Source: Tetrahymena elliotti 4EA
Taxonomy: Eukaryota; Ciliophora; Oligohymenophorea; Hymenostomatida; Tetrahymenidae
Assembly (NCBI GenBank): GCA_000231825.2
Contig: JH720315.1
Span: forward strand, 650,549 to 714,548
Length of the DNA: 64,000 bases
Reading direction: 5' to 3'
This document shows positions 1 to 11,000 of the stretch, piece by piece. Position 1 is the first letter of the stretch, and each line of letters starts with the position of its first letter. The notes under the pieces are model-generated. The model was not told the origin of the DNA, ran no database searches, and saw only the letters and a list, made by a program, of their open reading frames with translations. The position numbers were made by a program, and so were the translations under genes.

Positions 1-921
1 TAAAAATAAAGTTTAAGTCATTAATAAAATCTTTTCATTTCAGATAATTAATCATCTTTTTCATATACAAATATGTTTTTTTAGCCTACTTAAGAATTAT
101 AAGATTTTTGCAATAGGTAAAGCAGGGATTCTCCACTTTAAAGCTTTTAAAGTAATATGTTAAAAAAGAATATTGGTAATTCTACTTCTCATCAATTAGA
201 AAAATAATAATAAAAGTAAACAGTTACTACAAATACCTAAAATAGAAGCTCTTAAGAAGAGAGTATCAAAAATATCAGAAAGAATTAAGATAATATAGTG
301 GATGGAACAATAATTCAAAAATTATAGTCTTTATAAAATAAAAATATTAAAGAAAAAGCACAAATTCTACTTTTCAAAACTAAGTAATTAATCTATTCAA
401 TTCTCTTATGATATATACAAATTTCCCCCTTTTTTTATATATAAAATAGATTATTTTGCAGAGATAAGTTTCTTGAAACTAAAGGTTTAAACAAATAAAT
501 TCTGTTAAAGATAGAAAAGGATGCTAATGAAAGTTTGGATTTCTATAAAGTATATAAGGATATTTTGTTTTTAAAAAAAGCGATAATGATTTTATTTAGT
601 AAAGATCAGCTTGCCGCTTTATAATTAGTTGGTTATTCTCATGAATTTTTAAGTATAAATTTAGAAGAAGAGATCAAAAAAGTTTAGTAAAAAGGTAAAA
701 ATAATCTTTTTTAGTTTGTTTTGTTCTTTATAAAAGTAAATTAAAATATTAAAGAGTCAGTTAACAAGAGTCATTTAGAAGAACAGCATGTAATTTCATA
801 ATCTGAAGAATTATAAGGCTAGTAAATAAATAAATTTCTATAGAGATATTAATCCTAATAAAATTTAAGCTAAGTTGATAACAGAATATATTCTTCAATG
901 AATCTAAATTAAAATTTATGA
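1..921 (+). CDS. C-terminal part of ciliate membrane protein (paralogue of the gene at 1676-3851), 5' end outside window
   Basis: Unrecognised ciliate-specific protein, 3' part only. Proposed coding segments are 1-383, 450-694 and 755-921, separated by GTAATTAATC...AAAATAG and GTAAAAATAATC...AAAG introns and ending at TGA 919-921. The frame carries many in-frame TAA/TAG codons. It aligns along its length with the C-terminal tail of the next gene: NMFFQP matches NMLFQP, then KFLETKGLNKQ, YKDILFLKKAIMILFSKDQL and KSHLEEQ. The middle exon is 245 nt in both copies, with the same intron phases (2 and 1). The visible part is the cytoplasmic, Gln/Asn/Lys-rich tail; the membrane spans would lie upstream of the window. 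Function unknown. The frame at 1-45 is less certain, since an acceptor (TTTCAG) ends near position 43. Confidence 0.75.
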
Positions 922-1675
922 TCAAATTCTTGTCATTTTATAACTTTATTTAATAGTGTTATTTTTTAAAATCATGTATTAATATTTCAAAGAAAAAAGA
1001 AGGGAAAAAAAAATTCAAATGAAATCTTTAAAATAATTACTAATTATTTAAATAATTAACGCACCATTCATATTTGTAAATATTTAAATATTCTTCATTA
1101 AAGAAATACTCCACAAATAAAATTTATTTTGATACATTTTTTAAATATTTCTTAAATAAAAAGAAAATTCATTTTAGAGATAGGTATTTTTAATGTAATA
1201 AAATCTGCAATATAATAACATCAATTTCTCTTTAATTTTGAATAATGTTAATAGTCACACACACACACAAAAATAAATTCAAATGAAAACAGTTTAAATC
1301 AAGGCAATCAAAATTACATGTACTTCTGATACTTTATTATAAGTAAATTTAAATAGTGTTAAAAGAGAGATAACCTTCTACTTTAAATTTTAACAATATG
1401 TTAAAAATTACATTAAAAAATAAATTTATTTTTAAATAGAATAAATTTTAAAAGGTTTATAAAACTAGCTTGAAAAGTTGATACTTTTGTTTAATTTTTA
1501 CATTGATTTTACACTTTATTTAAAAAAAAGAATTTGTTTGTATTTTTATGATACACTAACTTTTATTTTATTAACGGGCTTTTTTTCAATAATTTTAAAG
1601 AATAATTATTGTGAAGAAATAATTAGTCAATTTAAAAAATTTAAAGGAATAATTAGTTAGTCAAAAGTATAAATA
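922..1675. other. Intergenic, AT-rich
   Basis: Between the two tandem membrane-protein paralogues. It contains a (CA)7 run and otherwise only A/T-rich sequence. A standard-code open frame at 1478-1660 has no protein-like character and ends just before the next gene's start codon. The promoter of the 1676 gene must lie here, but no specific element can be pointed to. Confidence 0.5.
1256..1269. repeat. (CA)7 microsatellite
   Basis: A perfect CA dinucleotide run in the intergenic spacer. It stands out only because G+C-containing simple repeats are rare in this window. Confidence 0.9.
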
Positions 1676-3851
1676 ATGAAAAGGAGTTTCTAGTGTTTTG
1701 ATTTATTTTCTTAATCAATCTAATTTAATTCAAGTTTATCCTATCAAAAATAAACAAAATTAGGAGTTATTTTGAGCATATTCATATTTGCATCTACTCT
1801 TTATTACTTTATTTATCTAGCTTAACTCTACTTTGGCAACTAAATAGATCCTAAATTTAGATCATAAAGCTTCGTCACTAATGATGACATTGATATACCT
1901 TTGAAGAATAACTTTTTTGGGTTCTAATATGCTTCATAGTTCACTGAAGATCTTAATTAATAGTAAACTGTCCAGAATAAAACATTTATTGTATTTTTAG
2001 CTTTTCATGTATTAAGAAACAGCAGTTATTATGGTTACAAGCAATTAGATGTGGTCAAGTGCAAAGATGAAAATTTCAATGATTTTTACTGCATAGATTA
2101 TTCAAAGAATCTTAATCTTAATATCACTATGGGGTATAAAAATAGAATATTCTCCGAAATAATGATTTATTCTTATAGGTGTCAGGACACTGACATATAT
2201 AAATAATTTGTGCCAGATAATTGTGCTGATCCTAGTGAGATAGATTAATATTTAGCTTCTACTAGAAATACTTTAAACTTTAGAATGCAACTTTTCTAAC
2301 TGAATACTACTTCTAAACAAATGGAAACAAGTTATATAAATAATAGATTATCTGCATTAGGAAATTATTTAACTTTAGCAGAGCTGAAAGTAAAAAAATA
2401 AATTACTTCAGTAAAAGAAGGAGTTTTCTTTTAGTCAGAGAGTTCTTTTTCTTCTCCTATTTCTGCTCAATTTGCTTCGGCATCTAAAGATTATAAAACT
2501 TTTGTAAACTAAACAGGTAAAAAAATGCTATCGATAGTTACTATCAATGTAGATGAGAGTGTTTAATATTTATATATTTAATACCCACTTTTCACAGAAG
2601 TTTTAGCCCTCTGCAACAGCTTTTTTTCATTGCTTATGATATTAGGTATAATTTGTAAAGTTATTGCCTAGCGTTTTATTCGCCAAGATATTTTTTTACT
2701 GTTTTTACAAAACATTTATCTTGAAACCTACCAAAGAATTCTTTAAAACAATAAATTAATTTAATCTAAAGAAGAAATTTAATTAAATTAGAAGGCTGCT
2801 TAAAGTGTTCCCACATAAGAAAATGATATTAATGAAAAAAACCAAAAAATATTAATACCATAATTCAAGTAATTGAATTGTTTATCAGTATTTAGGTAAG
2901 GTTAGAGTTATTAATAAAAGTCAAGTCCATCTCCATAATAAAACTTATAATTTTTTGATAATTCACTATCTTAATCTAATATGCTTTTTTAACCTCAATT
3001 AGACTTTAGTGAAATAACTTGCAAGCCTTTAAAACATTCTCAAATTTCATGTTTTCAAAAAGAAAAATTAAAGAAAATTAATTACAAAAGCGATTCTTCT
3101 CTTAATAAAAAAAGTAAATAGCCCCAAAATACTATTACCATTTCAGATCAAAATGAAAATTAAGAATAAAAAGAAATTAAAAATTAAAACAAAAATTCGA
3201 ACTTCAGTTAAATATTATTTTAAAAGCTTAAATATTTTTCGAATAATATTTTTAAAGATAAAGTAAAAAGCTTGCTGTTTAAAGTAAGGTAAATTATTTA
3301 TTTCAAACTTGGTAACAAAAAAAAAGCATAGAAAAAAATACTATCAACATTATAATTAATTAATATTTATAAAATAGATTATTTCAAAGAAATAAGTTTC
3401 TTGAATCTTAAGGATTAAATAAAGATATTGTTGAAAAAATAGAAAAAGAAGTATTTGGAAGCCTAGATTTCAATAAAGTTTATAAGGATATTTTGCTATT
3501 AAAGAAAGCAATAATGATCCTTTTAAGTAAAGATTAGCTTGCAGCTCTACAATTAGTAGGTTGCTCACATGATTTTTTAAGCTCATTCTATGGTGAATAA
3601 AATAATGAGAGTTTATCAAATAGTAATTACATATTCAAATGAATTTCTTCTTAAAAATATTATTTTTTTCAAAATTAAAAGATAATGATGCTAGGAAGAG
3701 CCACTTAGAAGAATAATTTATCATTTAATAATCTTAAGAACAATAAAGTTAATAGATAAATTTGTTTCTTTAGAAGTGTTAAGACTAATATAATTTAAGT
3801 AAAGTTGATAGGAGAATATATTCTTCTTTACAAGTAAATTAAATTAGTTGA
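1676..3851 (+). CDS. Ciliate two-pass membrane protein, unknown function, 3 exons
   Basis: Exons 1676-3288, 3378-3622 and 3682-3851 give 675 residues, starting at ATG 1676 and ending at TGA 3849-3851. The start is the first ATG after an upstream stop and precedes a short cytoplasmic-like leader. A first membrane span follows at about residues 33-50 (LGVILSIFIFASTLYYFIYL). Then comes an ectodomain of ~270 residues with a few Cys (VVKCKDENFNDFYCIDY, YSYRCQDTD) and N-glycosylation-like NxT/S sites. A second span lies at about residues 314-332 (VLALCNSFFSLLMILGIICK), followed by a long Gln/Asn/Ser-rich cytoplasmic tail. The layout matches a large family annotated only as 'transmembrane protein' in Tetrahymena, with no known biochemical role. 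Without the two introns the tail shifts frame; with them it matches the paralogue at 1-921. The two genes are a head-to-tail duplication. Confidence 0.85.
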
Positions 3852-4931
3852 AAAATAAAATTTTTCTTATTTGATTTCTTTCTGAAGAAATCAATTTAAA
3901 TAAAAAAATGAAATGTCATAATTTAAATTTATTCATACTATTATTTATTTTTTAGGACGAAGCTTTCTTTTATACTTTTTATCAGTAAATCAAATAAACT
4001 TTTAAAATATCTATAACTTAACTTTTAATTTTTAGGTAATATTCAATATTTAATTCAATCTAATGCAATGTAGTAATGAATTCATTTGATTAATTTTACT
4101 TTTATTTGATCTTCTATTATTTTATTCTTTTTAAAAGCATTAAAAATGGTACTTTTAATTTAAAAAAAAATCTTAAAATCTAATTTATTTTTTTAGTGAA
4201 AAATTCAATACAAAATTTAAAAGTTTTTAAAAAAAATAATATGTTTTATTAAAAAATCACTTAATATTTAGAGTTTTTTGATTTATTTTTCTCTAAATTT
4301 TTCTAATGCATAATAAAAATAAAGCCAGAAAATGAAAATGGATATAGTGGATTTTAAGATTTAGGTTTGTTTTGATCTTATAATATGAAGGAATAAATTA
4401 ATTCTTTAAAATAAAATAAATATGTTAAAATAATAAATAATTTGTTATATTGGTAAATATGAAGGTGGAGATTGATTGATTTCATGTATTTTTAATGAAT
4501 TTATTATTTTAAAAAATATTAATATGCTAATTTATTAAAATGATAAATAATCTGTAATCTTGACAAATTTTTAAATGTATGAGATGTTATTTTGAAATAT
4601 TAATAATGATTTTAGTTGTAAAAAGAATATAGACTAAAGTAACAAAAATAATAATTAGTTTGTTATCATAGTGATATTTTTATTAGTTATTATAAATGGG
4701 TAATTGAAAATCATAATAATAAATTAATCATAAATATTAATAGTTGGATGGCTAATAAGATGGGTTTTATTTGCTTTATGTCCTGTTATTATAATATTTG
4801 GTGGCAAATCAACAGACATAAATAAATAATCAAATTAAACAATAAATTATATACTAAACATAATTTAAATACTTATTTTTTAGTTATTGAGCTTTTTTTA
4901 GAGGATAAGTTAATTAAATAGTTAGATTAGT
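3852..4931. other. Intergenic, AT-rich
   Basis: About 1.1 kb of A/T-rich DNA. A stretch near 4418-4470 is loosely repeated near 4522-4575 (ATATGTTAAAATAATAAATAATnTGTAAT-like). No gene, RNA or regulatory element is supportable. Confidence 0.5.
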
Positions 4932-6078
4932 ATGTCTTAAACAAAATTTAATCCTTCTCTATATGAAGGAAATCTCAAGTTAAACCATGAAATTATTAAC
5001 AACTCTCATTCTAAGTAGCTTTATTCATTTACAAAGTCTAAAAGGTTTATTTATCAAAAACCAGCTTGTGCTTAAGCATTTTATGATCTTCCGGAAGTTA
5101 AGGATAAAAGATCAGCTTTAATGGGATCTGGCTAAAAAGTTCCAATTTCAAATGCAGATAAGACCCTACCAAGCCCATAGGATTATATATTAAAATCATA
5201 TTTTGACGATTCAGTCTAAAAATAGAGAGGAGTTAGCTTTAAAAACGGTCGTGATGTAAGATAAATTTACTTAGAGCATAATAAAGATGATTAATCATTA
5301 TTAAATAATTTTCCATTTTATTATGAAATAGAAAACAAAATTTGGTAATATGTTTAGCAACTAATAAGCTCCTGGAGTAGGATAATATTTAATAAGATCA
5401 GATTTTGAAAAATTAGCAAATAAAGGATATACTATGCAATCTAAAAGCTAAACATAATGTAAATAATTATATTTTTGAGAAGATAAATAATTAATAAATA
5501 AAAAAAAGCGATGTGGAACATTAAAGCACCATACCCAGGACCTGGATCATATAATTAAATAAATCCTATTGACCCAAAATAAATAGTGCTTTCAACAATG
5601 AGGAAATATTAAGGTTGTGCTATACCACATTCTAAAAGATTTGTAAATTAAAGTAAGTATGATTCATTATATTTATGAATGAAAAAATATAAAAATAAAA
5701 TTAATATTAATTGATATATAATTACTTCTAATATTTACAATTAACTTATTATTTAGGGTGTTCCACTCCTGGACCTGGATAATACGATGATAATAAATAA
5801 AAGTTATTAGGTTAATATGTAAATTCTAGATAAAGAAGTATTTCTGGAACAAGATTTACTACAGAGAGCAGAAATGTTTTTTAAGTTTCAAAATAACCAT
5901 GTAATTAAATCTATTAATTTAATTAGTTTGTTTAATTTTTTTTTGTGAAATTAAAGTACCTGGACCTGGTTCATATAGAGCATATACAGAATTCGGTGAT
6001 GGAGAATATGAAAGACCAAGATCTTAATTTAGGATAAGGAGAGCTCAATCTACTCCAAGTGTTTAAGCCACTCAATGA
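4932..6078 (+). CDS. STPGR (sperm-tail PG-rich) repeat protein, probable axonemal/microtubule-associated
   Basis: Five exons (4932-5255, 5332-5458, 5509-5652, 5757-5900, 5957-6078) give 286 residues. Exons 3 and 4 are both 144 nt. Splice sites are GTAAG/GTAAA/GTAAT...AG, and removing the introns joins every PG-rich motif in frame. Motifs in order: LPSPQDYILKSYF, RGVSFKNGRDKTKFGN, APGVGQYLIRSDF, YPGPGSYNQI, TPGPGQYDD, LPGPGSYRAYTEF. These are the Pro-Gly-x-Gly-x-Tyr cores of STPGR/ODF3-like repeats. Members of this family coat or line microtubules in cilia and flagella, so an axonemal or cortical cytoskeleton role is inferred. No signal peptide or membrane span. Start at ATG 4932 because the protein-like frame begins there, directly after AT-rich DNA. 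The terminal exon ends in TGA 6076-6078. Confidence 0.88.
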
Positions 6079-6640
6079 ATATAAAAATTAGAGAAAAAAA
6101 GAAGCCATAAAGTTCAAAAATTAATAAATTTATTTAATAATAATTTATATAGTCCAATTTTCCATTTATAATTAATAAGTATTACTTAATTTATATGCTT
6201 TATACATGTCATCTAAAATTTTATTTTATTTCTAAAATTAATTCATGAACTCATTCTAATCACACTAAAATCTCAATTGAGAATGACGATAACCTACTCT
6301 AATCTAAATATTTAATAACTTAAAAAATTTGAAAAAAAAGAAGCTAAAAAGTTCAAATTTAATAAATTTCTATTCGAAACTTTCAGTTTCTAATTCATAA
6401 AATAACTTTAAAAATGATTTACTTATGTCTTCTAAAATTTATTTTAGTTTCTAAAAATTACATTTTAGTTTCATTCTCATTATCAAATTTATCTTAATTT
6501 ATGATGGAGGATCATCTACCCTACTCCTGGCTACTAATGAATGAAAAATTAAAAAAAGATAAAGAGGTTCAAAAATCAATAAATTTAAGAATAATTTTTC
6601 GACAGTTATTATTATCTTATTTATAATAAATTTAATTAAA
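6049..6640 (+). repeat. Three decayed tandem copies of the STPGR gene's tail
   Basis: Units begin near 6049, 6292 and 6520, a period of about 230-243 bp. Each has a C-rich start (CTACTCCAAG / CCTACTCTAATC / CTACCCTACTCCTGG), then an A-rich stretch with AAGAAGCnAnAAAGTTCAAA or its variant, then AATAAATTT. The first unit includes the last codons and stop of the STPGR gene. The third keeps a Thr-Pro-Gly-like piece. This looks like a terminal exon plus 3' flank duplicated twice and then decayed; the second and third units carry no open frame. Confidence 0.6.
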
Positions 6641-6905
6641 TTTCTAAAATTTGTTAATGGTCTCTTAAAATTCTATTATTGAGTTTGCTAAAAATTGTAA
6701 AAAATGATCCAAGTATTTCAACAATTTATGAAAGCAATTAAAAATTATATATTTGAAATAAATTTATAAAAGTATGAAAATTCTATGTTTCTATTCTTTA
6801 AATAAATTTATTACAAAAAAAAATTTAAAATAAATACAAAAATATGTTTATGCTAACATTATAAGGATAAAAGCTAAATTATTTGTATTTGATCTCTCAA
6901 ATAGA

Positions 6906-7181
6906 ATGGATTTTAATGCAAATAAAATTATAAAATTCCCAGCTATTTAGTAGGTAGGAACAAGTGGTGTAAGTATCTAATAAAATTATTAACAATTTTT
7001 TTAAATTATGAACTCTTTTCCAGCTTTAACATATGAGAAACACAAATTAATGATTCAACTTCATAAAAGTCCTTAATTTGTTTACAGAGATTTCTATGCA
7101 TTTTAATAATAAATTTAAATGGAGATATTTTCTAGTTGGATTTAAGAATAAATGTTTTAAACCAGTAAATCAAATCAGTGA
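6906..7181 (+). CDS. Small hypothetical protein, 2 exons (74 aa)
   Basis: ATG 6906, exon 6906-6972, intron 6973-7023 (GTATCT...TTTTCCAG), exon 7024-7181 with TGA 7179-7181. The spliced frame reads MDFNANKIIKFPAIQQVGTS, then LTYEKHKLMIQLHKSPQFVY, RDFYAF and a Gln-rich tail. The mix of Tyr, His, Lys and aromatic residues is more protein-like than the flanking DNA. No domain is recognised, and there is no signal peptide or membrane span. An alternative donor (GTAAGT at 6969) would leave the second exon out of frame, so the GTATCT donor was chosen. It could instead be a fragment of a larger decayed gene. Confidence 0.45.
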
Positions 7182-8092
7182 TTGTCAGCTGAGCATTATT
7201 GAAATTTGAATAGGCATTTTGAGTAAATTTTTATCCACTTCATTTAGATGTTTTATAAATCTTTATTCAAGGAAGAGGCCATTTAAAACTTGAGACTTTT
7301 GATTTCTTCAGTTTTATTAACTCTTTCATTTATTTTAAATTATATTCTTAAAATAAAATAAAACTTAATAATTTAAAAACATTTAATCATTTAATAAAGA
7401 TAAAAAAAATTATTTTAAAACAATTATTTAAAAACCAAAAAAGTTTTTTAAAACATTATTTTATTTAACTATTATTAGCTAGCTTAATTTAATAGTAAAA
7501 TTTATTAAAAAATTTCCTTTTAAATGAGTAAATTTGTACTCTGTAAGATATTTTGCATAAGGTTTATAATTTCAGTCAAACAAATAAGAATGTTAACTCT
7601 ATCATTTCTCTAAAGGTTTCAAAAAAATATGGGGTGTTTGTTGTTAATCTCAAAGTTTTTAATAAATAACAATAAATGTACAAGAAGAAAAGAATCTATC
7701 AAAATACAATTTTTAATCACAAAGATAAAATTGAGTACTCAAACTATTCACATTTATTTAATGTGTTTAATAAAATAAACAAATATACAATTTCTTTTAA
7801 TACAATTTTCCTCCTTTTTATTAGTAATAATCCCTAAAAAATCTTGAACGCGTTTGTTAAGTTTTTTTGTTTGAGATTACAGTGATTTCTTTTTTTTTGA
7901 AGTTGCTATGTATTTGAATATTACTTTTTTATCTTTAAAGTGAAGTAAATTAAATTATAATTACTCTTTTGTATTTTTTATTTTTTTTAATGAATTGAAA
8001 AATTAATTGGAACATTAAACTATTCAGCAAAATAAAGATTTATTATTCTCCACTTAAGAATTTACAAAAATAGGGATCTACTACAAAAGAAA
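7182..8092. other. Intergenic, AT-rich
   Basis: About 0.9 kb upstream of the large surface-protein gene. Long A/T runs; no gene or RNA seen. Confidence 0.5.
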
Positions 8093-11000
8093 ATGATTTA
8101 TTTTGAAGACCTTTTTAGAGAAAGTATTAAAATTAAGATCTTAGATTTAATTTTGCTACTTATGTTTAGTTTTCTTGGTGTTATAGCTCAAAACTGTTAA
8201 AACCTAATTTCATAGTTATCAACATCATAATCATATTAAGGTAAAAAAAATATCATAATTTATACTCAAACCAAAAAATTATTAACAATAAAATAGGCTA
8301 CTAATGCATATATGATTCGAGTTAAAACTTTAAAGTTAGTAATATAAATAAAGTGTATATCACTTTAGAAACTTTTTAGTCTTTAAAAGATATTGACCTA
8401 GTTTAAGGTGATTGCAATCAATATTATCTGATTAACCCTATAAGCTCTGCCTTATTAAATGACGTTTTAATTGATTTTTAGGGTAACTCTGGATAAAACA
8501 TTGCATAAGTATAGGTAAGCTATGATTCATACTTTTATTTGCAAAATGGAAATTATCCAACTGAGAGTGGGTTATTAATTTATTAAAAAAATGGAGGAGC
8601 ATCTTATTTATTCATTTAAAATATTACTTACAACTCATAGAATTCTTAATTACAATGCAATAATGATTACTACAAGAGAACAGTATATCAAATAATTGAT
8701 TTAACACCATAAAGCTCATATTTTACATTTCAGACCTATATTCATCCTACTTCATTTCCTAACAAAATCGCAAACATTTAAATAATGGCTTATTATTAAG
8801 TAATCTTTTAATTAAAATTGCAAATTTAGATTTATTTCTTCAAATATTATTGACTTTAAATTGATAATATCTTGAATTTTTAATGCTGAATTAATTAATT
8901 ACTATCTTCTTATTTTTTTTTCTTTGGTAAAAAAATTTTAGTGTCCAATAGGTTGTTCTTAATGCAATCACAATAAGGAATGCACTTCTTGTGCTTCTGG
9001 TTACAATTATAACTCTAATTATTGCTATATGAATTGTAATAGTAATTAATATGCATTAGTTGTAAATAATAATACCACAGAGTAGTAATGTAATTAGTGT
9101 GATAATTCTTGTTTAAGTTGCTTTGGAACTTCTACTTAATGCACAACTTGTAATAATGGATATTATCCTCTTATTGTATCTTAATCTTAGGCTACATTTA
9201 ATTGTTATTCCACATGCCCAAATAATTATTTCCTAAATAATAATAGTTAGTGTTAGAAATGTGATCAATCTTGTCAAAACTGTATAACTAATTCAACAAA
9301 TTGCACCTCATGTTCTACTAACTATTTCCCTCTTTACACTTCATCAGTACCTTCCACCAATTTTCAATGTGCTCTAGAATGTCCAAGTAATTACTATAAA
9401 TAAATTGACAAGTGCTTTATTTGTGATTCATCTTGCTAAACATGTTAGGATAATCCAAAAAATTGTACAGCTTGTACAAATGGGTATTATCCTTTGTATT
9501 CTGGGTCTTTAGCTAACTTTAAATGTTATTAAGTTTGCCCAGATAACTATTATTTAAATATCAATTAATGTTCTCAGTGTGATGTAAGTTGCTAGAAATG
9601 CTCTATTTCATCAACTAGCTGCCTTTCTTGCTAAAATGGTTACTATTCTATTTATTTTGCCTAACCATAAACTACTTTTTAATGTTATTTGACATGCCCT
9701 AATAATTATTATTTGTTTAATAATTATTGCTAATAATGTGATAATTCCTGTTAAAATTGCATTGGAAACTCTATAGCTTGTACATAATGCACTAATGGTT
9801 ACTATCCTCTTTATATCGGATAATCTCCGACGAGTTTTTAGTGCTATTAAATATGTCCGAATAACTACTACTTGAATATAAATTAATGTTCTTAATGTGA
9901 TTAATCTTGTAAAACCTGCAAAGATAATTCTAAAAGCTGTACTTAATGCTCTAATGGTTTTTATCCTCTCTATCTCTCATAATCAGCTACAACCTTCTAA
10001 TGTTACTAACAATGTCCAGAAAATTATTACCTAAAAAATGACTAGTGTTTAAAATGTGATGCCTCCTGCTCAACTTGCTAAAATGATTCTATAAGCTGTA
10101 CCTCTTGTTAGAGTGGTTATTACCCCATAAATACATAATCCTAGGCAAGCACCTATTAATGTTATAAGCCATGCCCTAATGGTTATACATATAAGTAAAA
10201 TACTTGCTAAATATGTTAACAGAATAATAATTAAATCTGTAAAAATTGTGGAAATACCTGTAGATCTTGCTAGGCAGACTAAATTAATATTTGCTAAGAT
10301 TGCTATGAGTCTATGAATTTATCTGGCAATTACTGTTCATGTAAAAATAGTTAAGACTAAAGAAATAACTTTTATTAGTGCAGCCATGATAGTATAGCTG
10401 TTGTTTAAGCTATTTTTTCTGGTGATTCTCCTATTCTCACCCTAGAATTTGGTTCAATCCTGAATCAAGTAGCTAATCTTTAATGCAGTTAGATATTTGA
10501 TTAAAATACTCTTCAATTGTTAGGTAATTCAAGTTGTAGTATCAGCCAGACTAAAATCATAGTATAAATAAGTATGTATTCTATTTTTTAAATAAAAAAA
10601 TCATTATTAATTTAAAAAATAAAGGTGATAATGCAATTATTATGGCAAACTATACAATCGGTTTTAATAATTAAGCTTAAGTTTTACAGTTCTAAGGTTA
10701 TTCAGTACCTATTAATACATTCTATGTAATTTTTGTTGAGTAGAATTTAATAGCTTAACCTTCAGTTTTAGTAGAATACAATGAAATAGAAAATTCTTGC
10801 AATGATATTTCTTTTCAAATTTCGTCAGTGTAAAATGATGCAAATAGAAAATTCCTCTCACTTTAATGGAGTTTGGTAAACACATAGAATTTTGACTCTA
10901 CTGTTTAGTAATAGATATATAACATAATAGAAAATGCAAATAATTAATAGAGTTTTAACTTAGTGATAGATAAATATATTGTTCCTCCTGACTAAACAAT

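Noticed and set aside
5345..5357. 13-nt intron GTAATATGTTTAG in the STPGR gene
   Set aside because: Too short, although in frame. The alternative intron 5256-5331 has a GTAAG donor, keeps frame and restores a typical repeat spacing.
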